Of a DNA stretch of 64,000 bases, positions 35,159 to 46,441 are shown in pieces (position 1 is the first letter of the stretch; each line of letters starts with the position of its first letter). The notes beneath the pieces were generated by a model that did no database searches, had not been told where the DNA came from, and saw only the letters and a list, made by a program, of their open reading frames with translations. The position numbers were made by a program, and so were the translations under genes. Origin of the DNA: Aquilaria yunnanensis. Its lineage: Eukaryota > Streptophyta > Magnoliopsida > Malvales > Thymelaeaceae. The stretch spans positions 55,580,001-55,644,000 of the forward strand of contig CM077597.1 of the NCBI GenBank assembly GCA_039654915.1. The letters are read 5' to 3'.

Positions 35159-36024
35159 GATTCCAAACTTTCACGATGACTAAGGATGTGCAAAGACTCA
35201 CAGGGAGAATCACATCCCTCAGCAGATTCATCTCCAGATATGGGGATTCCTGCCAACCGTTCTTTAAAGTGCTCACCAAAGCAGCAAAAAATGATGGCAA
35301 CCTCAGAACCGAGGTGTGCCCTTGGAACGAAGACTGCCAAAAGGCCTGGGAAGAGCTTAACATCTACCTAACTCATCTTCCGACACTCCGGCAACCACGG
35401 GAAGGAGAACCCCTCATACTCTACCTCACTGTGATCGAAAAGGCAGTAAGTTTGGTCCTTATAAAGGAAGAAAGGGCTAAGCAATGGCCAGTATATTATG
35501 TGAGCAAGTCTTTGTATGGCGCTGAAGTCAGGTACCCCTTGCTACGATAGGCTATTTATGCCCTGGTACTTGCAAGCAGAAGGTTAGAACCCTATTTCCA
35601 AGGGCACCCCATCATCGTTCAAAGTCAACTACCTTTTTGGGATATTATGAAGAAGGTGGACCACTCGGGAAGGCTATCGAAGTGGTGCATCGAGCTCAGT
35701 GAGTATGATATCACCTATGAGCCAAGGAAGGCAATAAAAGAACAGGCATTGGCAGATTTCGTTGCTGACGTACCCATCACCGAAGACAGTCCACCAGACC
35801 TCGGAAAGGATGAACCTGAGTTGGTTCTATTTTTTGACGGAGCCTCCAGTTCTGAACATCAAGGAACTGGAGTAATTCTTCGTGGTCCTAAAGGTATGGA
35901 AACCATGAAGGCCATCAAATTCGGGTTTAATGTCACCAACAATGTGGCAGAATATGAAGCCCTCACAACAGGATTACACCTAGCCAGAAGAGTTGGTGTA
36001 AGAAACTTAAAGGCCCACAGTGAT
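35159..36024 (+). repeat. 866-bp tandem duplicate of 34293-35158
   Basis: Repeats the preceding 866 bp almost exactly; the only differences I see are one base in the CGTTCTTCAAAG stretch and one near the end (CACAGC versus CACAGT). Because 866 is not a multiple of three, the duplication shifts the frame. GATTC occurs at both breakpoints, with an extra GAT at the junction. Confidence 0.93.
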
Positions 36025-36189
36025 TCTCAGCTAGTGGTCCGACAGATGGCAGGGGGCTACGGCGTGAAGGACCCAACCTTGGCAAAGTGTCATGACCTTG
36101 TATCAAAGCTCATCAAAGAGTTCGACGTGGTACACATCGAGAATGTGCCTCGTTGCGACAATACTGAAGCAGATATTTTGGCCAAGTAA
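36025..36189 (+). pseudogene. Element G archaeal-type RNase H, C-terminal part
   Basis: Continues from the second duplicate copy as SQLVVRQMAGGYGVKDPTLA, DLVSKLIKEFDVVHIENVPR, NTEADILAK, then stop. With the upstream FFDGAS, AEYEAL and HSDSQLV motifs this is the aRNH domain typical of Tat elements. The acidic residues of the active site are visible. Confidence 0.88.
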
Positions 36190-37492
36190 AAAAAGTCCAC
36201 CGAAGTGCTAAGTCACCCGAGCATAGCAATAATGAGCATAGCAACCTCAGAAAAAGGATGGAAAAATCCCATAAAAAAGTATCTTACACCTTCAGAGCTT
36301 CCCGAAGACCCTCTTGAGGCAGTAAAAGTGTGAAGACATTCTGGACGATATTTCCTGATAGGGGAGGAGTTATACCGACAAGGGTATGTGAGTCCACTAC
36401 AAAGGTGTGTCAGTGAAAAGGACGTAGAAACAGTCCTCAAAGAAGTCCACGATGAGGCCTGTGGTTGCCACATAGGAACTGATGCTCTGGCAGGAGTACT
36501 ACTCTGCCAGGGATACTTCTAGCCCACCTTAAGGAAGGACGCAAGGCAATTTGTCCAGAAATGTGACAATTGCCAAAGACATGCTAATATCTGGAGGCTA
36601 CCCTTGGAAATGATAACTCCCGCTAACTACCCTTACCCCTTCGCGGTTTGGGGTATTAACCTCATCAGGCATCTTCCAACTGCACCCGGAGGAGTGAAGT
36701 TCTGCGTAATCCCTGTATATTACTTTACTAAATGGATTGAGGTAGAGCCTCTGGCAACCATATCGGCGAAGGACGTATAAAAATTCATCTGGAAGAACAT
36801 CGTATGCAGATTCGGCATACCGAGGGTGATAGTTGCTGACAATGGTTCCCATTTTATCAACAAAGGGTTCCAAGAATTCACTACTGACCTCGAGATAAGA
36901 ATGCACTTCACCCTGGTAGCTCATCCTTAGAGCAACGGACAGGTAGAGGTGTCCAACAGAACCATAAAGGATGGTATGAAAAAAGAGATTGAAGGAAGTA
37001 AAAAGAAAATGGCCAGGAGAACTTCCTAGTGTGCTATGGAGCTATCAGACAACCCCCTGAAAGGCCACAGGTGAAACACCTTTCTCACTCGTATTCGGCA
37101 CGGAGGCCATTATTCCAATTGAAGTGGCTCAGCCATCAATAAGGGTACAAGTGTTCGGCGAAGAAAGGAATGACCTCGGGTTGAGAACCAAGCTGGACCT
37201 AATTGACGGACACAGAGAAGTGGCTAAGCTTAGAAGAAAAGCTTTTCAGCAAAGGGTAGCTATAGGTGCAAACTCCCATGTCAAACGAAAAGGAATCAGG
37301 AAGGGTGACCTTGTCCTCCGAAAGGCTGAGTTTGAACCCCAAAGACCATCTAACGGAGTACTTCAGGAAAACTAGGAAGGGCCTTATTTGGTTCTTGACG
37401 ATGTTCGGCCAGGACTCTACAAGCTCGGTGATACCGAAGGTGGAGAACTGAGAAACACATGGTATTCAGATGCTTTGAAAAAATTGTACACT
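36190..37492 (+). pseudogene. Element G integrase remnant
   Basis: Order: LIGEELYRQGYVSPLQRCVS, the zinc region (VHDEACGCHIG ... KCDNCQRH), the core (FAVWGINLIRHLPTAPGG, VYYFTKWIEVEPL, FGIPRVIVADNGSHF, SNGQVEVSNRTI), and the C-terminal end (RKAFQQRV, GDLVLRK, and KLYT before the stop at 37492). The first catalytic Asp appears replaced (GINLI and VYYFTKW where GIDLI and VDYFTKW are usual). Stops at ~36520, 36778 and 36928. Confidence 0.87.
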
Positions 37493-37874
37493 TAGAAATT
37501 TTTCTAAGGAAAATAGTCCTACCAAAGGAGTCTAGCCGAACAAGGTGCAAGTCCCTATGAACAAAAGCAATACATCTTTACCGAAGGAGCAGCAACCAAA
37601 CATGGCTGATAAAAATTGGCAAAGCTTTGCCAAGAGGTATTGGCCGAAGCTGGTGCTACATATGCCAAAGCTGGTTATACGGATAATGAGCGCGAATGAT
37701 ACATACTATCTTTTCGACGGACCTAGACCGAAATGGTTGAACTGAATCTTGGTACTGAAGATAGAATAGGAGAAATATGTCCTCGGACTTAGCCAAATTT
37801 TGGAGGAAAAAAGAAATTTCATTTATATAAGACGAAGTTTACAAAGAAGAAATCTTATTCGGGGTCCTGGACAC
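37493..37874 (+). other. Spacer between pol and the antisense gene of element G
   Basis: About 380 bp with no convincing frame. Rich in CCGAAG words shared with the rest of G. It would hold the 3' untranslated region of the antisense transcript if that gene is expressed; I see no clear polyadenylation signal. Confidence 0.5.
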
Positions 37875-40328
37875 CTAGGGGACCTCGTCATTTTGAGCTA
37901 CTTCACCAACAACCTCCTCTGTCACAACCTTCAGTGCCGGAGGAAGAACAAAGGGAAGATTGAGGTGCTCTATCTTTGACCATGTCCAGCAAGGCCCTTC
38001 GGGGATGTCCAAAGCCATAAAAAAGGAGACGTTGAGGTCCGGGTACTTGGGCAGAACCTGATGTCGAGCCAAACAGAAGCCATCTATGAATGCAACCTTG
38101 GTTGCTTGATCAGCTTTGTCCTTCTCAATGCCCAAGACGTTCAGCTCGTTCCTCAACTCAGCGACCTCCTTCTCCAACTTCTTCGACTTCTTCTTCTTAT
38201 TCTCCTTCTTCAACGCGTCGACCTCATCTTGAATTTTGGCACTGTCTGCGAGGGCCTTCACGAGGAGTGTAGAGTCCTCCTCCTTCTCCTTTCGGTAGGC
38301 CTCATTAGCTGAAGTCAGCTTAATGACCTTCGTACCGTGGTCAAACACCTTATTGGAGAAATCTTGAAAGAGCTCCTCCTGACTCTTCAAGAGCTTCTCC
38401 TACAGTTTAGCTATCTCCTCCTTGGCTATCTTGTTTAGCTCGGTGTACTTAATGACCGAGTTGGCGCAAAATACCTTGGCTTTCTCCAAGCACTCATCAA
38501 TCCGAGATTGGACCAAAGTCTGCTTTGCTGCCTAAGCATTGAAGTATCCACTATACGCCAAAAGTTGTAAAGGGAAGGACACTCGATAAAGTTTTGCAAA
38601 GCAGAGAAAACACGTAGAAAAAATATATTGTGAAAGGATAAAAGGTTTGAAGAATACCTGGGCAGCATGTTCAGACATCCTCGCGGTGGGACCTCCTCGT
38701 TCCGGCACTCCTAACTGAGGGACTTGAAGGTAGAGTTGGTGAGGACGCCCTTCGCCATCTGAGGAGCCATTTTCTGGCTATCGTCGGAGAACAAGTTCAT
38801 GTCCTCTGTGAAGGTCCAGAAAGGCTCCTTCAGTAACTTGTCCATCGGGACGTGGGAGTCCCAAAGGGCCCACTTTCGGGCATGCTCCACCATCCATGCA
38901 GCGGGCGCTTGCTCCTTTGTAAAATCACACCGAAGTTCCATCAGCACATTATCCCTTAGCCATACGTCTATAAGATCTAAAATGCCAAAAAATCCCAAGC
39001 TCATAGAAAAATGGCTAAGGGACAAACCTGGCGGAACCTCAGCGACATCCTCCTCGGAGTCGTTGACCTCCTGAACATTGTCAGGGATTTGCTTGCCTTT
39101 CCTTCTTCGACGCACCTCGAGCTCTTCAGTAGAAAGGTCCCCTGCCGAAGTACCCAAGGTCTTCTCCGCCGAAGTCAAGTTGATGGCCGGCTTTGAGGGT
39201 GGGTCGGTGCTAACCGAGGAAAGGTCCTGTACCTCCACGTCGCCTTCGGGATGGGGAGGAAGAATGTCCTCTTTGGCCTTCTTCCTCACTAAAGATGGCC
39301 CTCCCCCCATCGTCTTCTTCCTATTTGAGGCAGCTCCCCCCTTTCGGCTTGACTGAGGAAGAGGGACTTCTAAAAGGCAGTAGATTGATTGCCCATCTCT
39401 GAAAAGGGGAAGACATCAATGTAAGCCCAAAGGAGAATGTATAACAAAATCTAGAAGATGACTTACTCTCAACAAGGGCTTCGTATGTAAGCTTCTTCCG
39501 AATGAGCATAACCAGCCATGACTTCTTCCCGTCGAAGGTAGGTTGTGGCATGTTAAGGTCAGTTTTGTGCTGCTTGACAACCCCCAATTCCTGAAGGACC
39601 TCTTCGGTCATGAGATTCCACCTAATGGGAAAAGGGTACAAGAAGCCCGGGGCGACCTCGGGATCCCAGTCTGTGATAGCCCGAATACGACTGTCAAACT
39701 CCTCGAACTGGGCCTCTAACTCTAAGGTTAGTAATCTCCTGGGGTCAACCACATCTATAGGTAAGGTCCCCCATGCCCATTTTGTTGGAATTTGCTCCCA
39801 CTGGTTAGCCACATTCAAAAAGAAGAACTTCATCTACCACCCTCGCCAGCTACCCTTCGTGCCAAAAGTGAATGTGTACTTTCTATTCCCAGAACCCCGA
39901 GGAAGCAAAAAATAGAAACCACTTTTCAGGACGGTGTGGAGTTTGTAGTATTACATGAAAAAAATAAAGTGAGGATCTATCTTGAAAACCCCACACATGC
40001 AAAGGAAAGCATTGAAGTAGGAGTAAGAATTGGGAAGAAGCTGATTCACGACTATGCCATGAAATTGGAAAAATTAGCAAATCATCTTTGGCGGCGGAAA
40101 CCGAAGTCCGGACTTCAGTTGGGCCCGAAAGACGGTAACCTCATTCGAGTTATTCATATAACTAAAAAGGCCAGGACTGGGTAGCCTGGTAACGGCGTAA
40201 GAAGGAAGAAAGAACTTAGTTGTCCACTTCGATAACTTATCCGGAGTGGTACAACTTGGATGGGAGTTAAGGGGAGTCCAGCTCTTGGGGACAGGTTGAA
40301 CAGTCATAAGTAGGACTAGGGAAGACAT
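37875..40328 (-). pseudogene. Antisense gene of element G (putative gypsy-type transposase-like domain plus coiled coil), decayed
   Basis: On the strand opposite to pol, a chain of frames starts with ATG at 40326-40328. N-terminal segments (RLPSPGLFSYMN, GLRFPP, then LCMCGVFKIDPHF, WFYFLLPRG-like text, KFFFLNVANQWEQIPTKW, TFDGKKSWLVMLIR) match what I know as the 'putative gypsy type transposon' domain (PF04195-like) family. A candidate intron at 39397-39466 has GTAAGT and a pyrimidine-rich CAGAG end; removing it joins the upstream frame to the frame with MGGGPSLVRKKAK. The C-terminal part (37875-38390) is a Lys/Glu-rich coiled coil (EVDALKKENKKKKSKKLEKE). Frameshifts and stops near 39840-40080 and at 38402 suggest it is inactive here. 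Function in the element's life cycle is unknown. Confidence 0.7.
39397..39466 (-). other. Candidate intron in the antisense gene of element G
   Basis: The minus-strand donor GTAAGT (39461-39466) and acceptor TTTTCAGAG (ending 39397) delimit 70 bp, near the lower limit for plant introns. Splicing at CAGAG keeps one open frame through LLEVPLP and GGAASNRKKT into the next ORF. Splicing two bases earlier at CAG would run into a stop. Confidence 0.55.
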
Positions 40329-40594
40329 ATTCAGGAGAAGAAAATGACTTTGGAAGAATAGGATGACTTTAGAAAAGAAGAAAAGGCTAGAAACACAGAA
40401 TTCAAAAGACTTCGGGAAGGAAAACCCACCAAAACACTTGCCGAAGTCAGGATTTGTGAATGTCATCACGAAAACTTGCTAGAAATTGCACCACCGCTCG
40501 CACTGCCACAAAAAAGAAAGAAAAGACTAAGAGGAAACGAGAGCAAAATATAAGCAAAAGAAAGCAAGGAGGGAGAACTCTGAGGAAAGGAAGG

Positions 40595-40602
40595 TTTATA
40601 TA
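40595..40602 (-). promoter_or_regulatory. Candidate TATA box of the antisense gene
   Basis: The minus strand reads GGCTTATATAAACC, ~270 bp before the antisense ATG. Three ACGT-core motifs lie upstream (40702-40737). Position and orientation fit a promoter separate from the LTR. Confidence 0.5.
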
Positions 40603-40701
40603 AGCCGAATAGGGTAGGTGAATCATTGCCATAATTACCCCTTGAAGGCGAATCGCCACCATAATTACCCCTCAAAGGCGAAGAGACACGGTTGGTGTAA
40701 C

Positions 40702-40737
40702 TGACGTGACTGTCCACCAATTGCCACGTGACACGTG
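40702..40737 (-). promoter_or_regulatory. Cluster of ACGT-core (G-box/TGACG) motifs upstream of the antisense gene
   Basis: TGACGTGAC at 40702-40710 and CACGTG at 40725-40730 and 40732-40737, 100-140 bp upstream of the minus-strand TATA box. Such motifs bind plant bZIP/bHLH factors; use here is inferred. Confidence 0.45.
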
Positions 40738-41115
40738 TCACCCGACGCAGGAAATGAGGGCACGCCTCCTGACAACACGGAGGCCTAGGCAAGCTTATCC
40801 AAAGTGATTCGTCTGTCTAATTAGAAGACATAAGGATTCACTGACAAATGAGATAAGCCTAAAGAAAGGGGATATCCACCTCGGGCTGACGGTATAACTT
40901 CGGGAACATAAAAAATTTGGCCAAAAACTGGGAGAGCCACTTGAGTACCAGAGGAGCTACCTCGGTTAGGAGAGGTATCTCAGATTGCCGAAACTCCCTC
41001 CTCCGAAGAATATGACCTCGGCTAAAACTTCAGTCATGACAACTGAATTAGCCACCACCTTCCACGAAGACTTTCATGATTTGCTCAAATAACCGAAGCT
41101 ATAACTTCGGCTTTT

Positions 41116-41128
41116 CGAGGGGGGCATG
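41116..41128 (+). promoter_or_regulatory. Element G polypurine tract
   Basis: CGAGGGGGGCATG lies immediately before the 3' LTR TGATAGCC, the expected plus-strand primer for this group. Confidence 0.8.
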
Positions 41129-41966
41129 TGATAGCCAAAGGGCTATTACCCTTCAAACCCGCAAGCTCTGACAAAGCACCACACTCGAAAAAAGACAAGC
41201 ATCACCCTTGAAGAATGCGAGCACCAACCTCAGGAAAAGACTGTCTACAGTCCTTGACCCCTAACCTCGGTAATCCACCATCACCCTTGGGGAATAACAG
41301 GACTGACCTCGGGAACATGGTACGCTACCACCCTTGGTAAGATGACCTGACGAACTTCGGGAGAGGTAGACTCAGCATCCTCGTCAGGGGAAAACATCTG
41401 CCAAAGGAGATACTCTATGCCGAGGGCCATTCCGAATTACTGGAGGAACCTCGGCAAGAAGTACTCATATCTCGAAGAGGTCTTGTGGACACGAAAAAAA
41501 TGGTTAAGGAGCCTCTGACACAGAGACCTCACACACTCCCCTCACACACAGAACTCCCATGGCCCTGACTTCTGGCCAGAACGGCCTATGGCCAGCTAGA
41601 GGTCCCCATCCCTGAAGGTACAGACCGCATCTGACTGAACACGTGTCATGATCTGAGCGGGCTGTGTCAAATCGACTTCTCCCAATGCCCTCCTATAAAT
41701 ACTTGGGAAATGACCTTGGTAAGAAGAGACCGAACTCTTAAGAAAGCTCTACACTTTACTCTCCATTCACTGCTCTTTACTTGCCAAATACTGACTTGGG
41801 CGTTGGAGGCTCCTCCCCTGGAAACACGCTCCGGGGACCTCCTAACCCCTATTCTTTTGAGCATTTCAGGAAGTTTCATGGCAGAAGTCTCTTCTACCAG
41901 CATCTCCCTACCGAAAGTCCCTTTAAGGCCTACCATGTCGTACAACGAATATGTCGACGGGCATCA
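41129..41966 (+). repeat. Element G 3' LTR
   Basis: 838 bp, TGATAGCC to GGGCATCA. It differs from the 5' LTR at many scattered sites and by small indels (for example around 41430-41480), so G is clearly older than Copia 1. Confidence 0.9.
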
Positions 41967-42320
41967 ATAAGTACTAGAATTCTTACATAGGTAGGCCAAC
42001 CTATGTATAAATTTGGAGCTTTATATGAACTAAAGAACTAATGGAATCAAGAATCAAATGAAACTAAGTGTTTAGTTGCTAGTGGCCTTTGGGCCGAGAC
42101 TATGGTTGGGGTTTGTGGTGTGTGTGTTGCTTGCTTTGGTGTTTTTTATGCATGTGCTAACCCTTATTGGTTGATAATTGATATGTTGTTATACATACAT
42201 ATATGTGTGGTTTTTTCTTGTTTTCATGTTTTAAATTGTAGGAGCATTAGAGGTTAAGTTTTGGCTTAACTAAATAGGCTCTTATAGCCGTGCGAATCTT
42301 TACTAAGTTATGCAAATAAC

Positions 42321-43474
42321 TTATGCCTTGTATATAATTATATGTTTACAGGAAAGGATATTGAGCTTGAGTAACCTGTGTGATAAGAGTTATGGTTTCG
42401 GTTGTGCTAAGTTATAAACTCAATCCGAGAAGAAAGCTCAATAAGTGTGAGTACAAGTCTTATGTAAGTGCAAGCTTATAAGTGTTGTAATGCTTCCAAG
42501 ATTTTTGAGTAGGTTGTGGGAACAGGCTAGGGGTATGCATGTGTGTTCTTGGCACTAGTGTTGTGGATGGCCTTGTTCATCATGGGTGTTGTAGTAGGCT
42601 TTGTGTTGCAAGGCATTATTTTGATTTACATGATTAAAGTAGCTTTCGGTTATTACTAATGAAATGACATGTAATTGACACTTTTGAATGTTGGTGTTTT
42701 TTGAGTGCTTTTTGTTGTTTTCCATGGAACAATGTGCTAGTTGGTATGTATGTTATGAAGTAGGCCATGGGCAAACATACTTATGCCTAAAGTTATGTAA
42801 TTTGCCATGTATATATGTAAATTGAAGTTTATGTAAACATGATGCTTGTATGAAGTGCCTATGTAGTTTCGGTTATGAGCATACATATATTCCTAAACCC
42901 TAAACCCTAAACTTATGCCCTGTATATAATTATATGTTTACAGGAAAGGATATTGAGCTTGAGTAACCTGTGTGATAAGAGTTATGGTTTCGGTTGTGCT
43001 AAGTTATAAACTCAATCCGAGAAGTAAGCTCAATAAGTGTGAGTACAAGTCTTATGTAAGTGCAAGCTTATAAGTGTTGTAATGCTTCCAAGATTTCTGA
43101 ATAGGTTGTGGGAACAACCTAGGGGTATGCATGTGTGTTCTTGGCACTAGTGTTGTGGATGGCCTTGTTCATCATGGGTGTTGTAGTAGGCTTTGTGTTG
43201 CAAGGCATTATTTTGATTTACATGATTAAAGTAGCTTTCGGTTATTACTAATGAAATGACATGTAATTGACACTTTTGAATGTTGGTGTTTTTTGAGTGC
43301 TTTTGGTTGTTTTCCATGGAACAATGTGCTAGTTGGTATGTATGTTATGAAGTAGGCCATGGGCAAACATACTTATGCCTAAAGTTATGTAATTTGCCAT
43401 GTATATATGTAAATTGAAGTTTATGTAAACATGATGCTTGTATGAAGTGCCTATGTAGTTTCGGTTATGAGCAT
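42321..43474. repeat. ~592-bp tandem duplication inside the family-C LTR
   Basis: The block TTATGCC..GTATATAATTATATG through CGGTTATGAGCATA occurs twice with an offset of ~592 bp (42321-42883 and 42913-43474), nearly identical. The homologous LTR at 54127 onward has it once. Telomere-like repeats lie at the junction. Confidence 0.92.
42892..42912. repeat. Short interstitial telomere-like tract, (CCCTAAA)n
   Basis: Three consecutive units of the plant telomere repeat (one lacking its first C), placed exactly between the two copies of the 592-bp duplication. Confidence 0.85.
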
Positions 43475-43890
43475 ATGTGTGGTATAGCTTATGTGAGCTT
43501 GGAAATACATGATTAGTTAACCTCCTTTACATATGAAAATGAGTTTCAAAACTTGGGAATGGGTACCTTGGTTGTCATGCGTCATGTATGCACACTTGAT
43601 AAGCATAAGAGCACAACACTTGAAAAAGTTGAATTATAGGCCTTGCGTTGTTATGCAAGTTAGTGACAGGGTTAGGTTGGTAGGCTTTCTGAGCACACCC
43701 CTAGTGCCCTAGTAGTGTCCTTGGTGTGTGTCCATCATGTGTCTTGGTGGGCACATAGCTTAGCAGTAGACACATAAGTAATTCCCCCTAAAGTGCGCAT
43801 AGGGCATTTAGGTCCAAGTGTCTTTAAGAGCACTGTGAGTTAGAGATAGACGCATTCAGGCATGTATTTGGGTTGCACATGGGCAACACA

Positions 43891-46351
43891 TGTTACCACC
43901 TCACAAAATGGGAGAATTACAAGTGTGTCATAATGACTAAAAACCATTATATTGTGTAATTCTCACCATAGTGATTGAAGTGTGGGGGGTAAAAGGCATG
44001 ATCAACACCTCCTTAAAAGTGTTCCAAGTTGGTAACTTGGTCCCCAAGAAAAGCCTTAAGGATTGCTTGCTTGTCAAGCAACCTATGGACCTTTTTGTAA
44101 GGTTTTGGAAATTCGGGTACTCAATTGCAAAACCCTTAAGAAAGAGACTAGGATAGTTATGGGAAGGATATGAATGGTACGAACGTAATATTGGAGGACC
44201 AAATTGCTCATGGAAGATAAGTTTGGACAAAGGAAACACTAAAGGCAATAAGGACCTAAATGTCCTAGTGTAAACCTTAAGGTGTTCAAGCTTTTGACTT
44301 AAGTCTAAGGGTGAAATTGTGGGGTTATCCCACTATGGGGAGGCAGCCAAGACTTGATAATTAGTCAAAAATGTTGGGCACATGTGTACCAATGAGTTTA
44401 AGACAAAGAAACCATAATTAGTGAAAAGGAAAATGACATAAAGCAAGGTTAAGCTTGTTTAAGTGTGTTTTGGTGCCTTTAAGCTCATTTAGGGCCATTT
44501 AAGGGGCCAAATCACTTATCCCTCTCTCATTTTCGTCCTCCCCCAGCCCAAGAATACAGCCATACTTCCTCCATAGCCACCACACCTTCAAACATGCAAT
44601 TGATTGAAATTGAAGGCAAAAGGAAGCAATTGGAAGAATTAGAGCTATTTCTTGCATACTTCAAGGATCAAGCTTGATTTTCGGCCTACCCACTTTGGTA
44701 AGGGATCTCTTGCTCTCATGGGTTGTTTTCTGTATTTTCGAGCAACCATGGAGCTAGGGGTAAGCTCGGAAGAGAGCCAAGAGCTTGATGAACCAAGCTT
44801 AGTGAGGGGAGTGCACTTATTGAAGGTTTTGTGACATAGTGTGAAGTGCACAAAGATGGCAGTCAAATGACGGTTTCTAGAGCCCAAAGTTAGTACTAAC
44901 TATTTCTAAAATCCACCTAAGACCAAGAATTAGCTTGAGGAGGGCTGCCATAGTGATTGGTTATGTTTATTATGTGTTTTATGGACTAACCTATGGTATA
45001 TGTTGCTGCCACATTTCATGTGTTTGTTGTGTGTGTATGGCTGCTGCATTTGGTTGCTATATCTTGTATATATGCATTGTGTTTGTTTTTTTTTAGTGTC
45101 TTTGGATGCAGGTTTTAGTGAGGATCACATTACCTTAAGAAACGAAGTGTTACCCTTACTAAGTTTCTCAATGAAACTTACTCCCCTCAATTCTGTCATT
45201 TCAGGTCTAGCTGAATGATCACCTTCAAAGTAACGATTGTGGTTTGATTTTTGATCTGAAATTTCAGGTACATGAACTTCCATATGTCTAGTTGTGATCT
45301 GGAAAGTTTGGTGATTTTAGGAGCACATTTGGTATTTTTAATGGTGGTACTTACTGTGTTATGCAGCAGCTGTCCAGCATCCTGTTTTTGGAGTCCATTG
45401 TGTCTCAGGACCTCCTGTAACCTAGGTTGCGTATTTAGATGTGTTAAGAACATTATGTAGTGAATGTATGCATGTAAATTTATTGTATGTAAGGTGAGAC
45501 AAGTATGTGAACATTTGAGTAATGATTTGGCTATGTAAGTGATGTGGTGCAAAGCTGCCTAAGTGTGAATGATAGGCTGCTTACTTGTAAATTCTGTTTT
45601 GGCCGCATAAAGTTGCTAGATTGAAGAGAATGTAATTTATATGTGTATTGGACATGTATGGGATAGCCTTGGATGGCTTTCCCCTTGTTAATGAAGTGTT
45701 TGGATGGTTTGGAAAAATTGTATGGGCAAAATGGTCCAAAAGTTGCCAGAATTTCGACCATGTACCTAAAGCTTAATATCTCCCTGTGTAGAATGAATCT
45801 TGGTATGAAATTTTGACCACACCTAGAGAACATCTAGAGGTTGAACTGGAACTTGTAACTTCTGCATTTCGATCCTTGTTGCCAAAGAAATGATGTTGCA
45901 AAATTGGCTGAGTTACTGTTCATTTGGTCAGAATTTTGTAACCAACTTAACAAATCCATAACTTGATCCATAGGTGGGCTATTGATGTAAAAAAAATATC
46001 TTGGTTTTCTATAAGTCTATAATTGATAATGGAGCAAATAAAACATGGGGTTATGAGGCTAGGATGATACAGTTTGTTAATGGAATTTACAGGTGCTGTG
46101 GCTGGTCACTAGAACTTAAGAAGATTGCCTAATGTGTGGTAGCCAAGATTAAGACTTGTGCTACTATTTTCCTTCTTTGCTACCATGGTGTGCATGAAAT
46201 GTGAATATGTGTGTGATGGTTGGACCAATATGCATGTGCTTACATAGTGCCCAAGAGGGCCAGTTGGGTGATGGTTGGACCAATATGCAATCCTGGGAGT
46301 CGAAATGCACAATTTTGGCACCATAATTGGACTACCCCGGAGTGGGTAACA
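43891..46351 (+). mobile_element. Family-B solo LTR copy 2 (2.46 kb)
   Basis: Begins TGTTACCACC, ends GGGTAACA, flanked by ACACA (43886-43890 and 46352-46356). Collinear with the other B copies; compared with 54466-56948 it lacks a few dozen bp near 46265-46290, where two GATGGTTGGACC segments lie close together. No coding domains; frames such as 45196-45552 (-) recur in other copies but have no recognisable motif. Confidence 0.87.
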
Positions 46352-46441
46352 ACACACCTTCTAGTGCCTAGAGTAGCATCAGTGCTACTCCAGTGGCTAG
46401 CAATAGGTGTGCGTGGGCAGGGACCTATGTGGGGCGTGACA

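Larger units (their letters stand above)
30351..41966 (+). mobile_element. Element G: Ty3/Gypsy Tat-lineage retrotransposon, 11.6 kb
   Basis: Complete but decayed: LTRs of 840 and 838 bp (TGATAGCC...GGGCATCA), TSD ATAAG, a GAGGGGGGC polypurine tract before the 3' LTR, gag, protease, RT, RNase H, a second archaeal-type RNase H, integrase, then an antisense gene. The double RNase H is a recognised mark of the plant Tat lineage (Ogre/Retand-like). The PBS after the 5' LTR (TTTCACGCCATCTATGGGAA) looks like a decayed TTGGCGCCGTCTGTGGGAA-type site. An 866-bp tandem duplication affects RT/RNase H. Many stops and frameshifts, so it is not autonomous. Confidence 0.92.
29756..46441 (+). mobile_element. 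Element E 3' LTR (family C), split by G and by B LTR copy 2
   Basis: The pieces 29756-30350, 41972-43890 and 46357-46441 line up with the family-C LTR and end GGGGCGTGACA, the TG...CA terminus expected for a TGTCA...TGACA LTR. The first part has lost the LTR start together with the end of pol. Net length is ~2.6 kb, of which ~0.6 kb is an internal tandem duplication. Gene-free apart from the inserted elements. Confidence 0.7.

Noticed and set aside
34993..35363. Minus-strand frames of 88-122 aa opposite G pol
   Set aside because: Shadows of the RT/RNase H frame; they recur only because of the 866-bp duplication.
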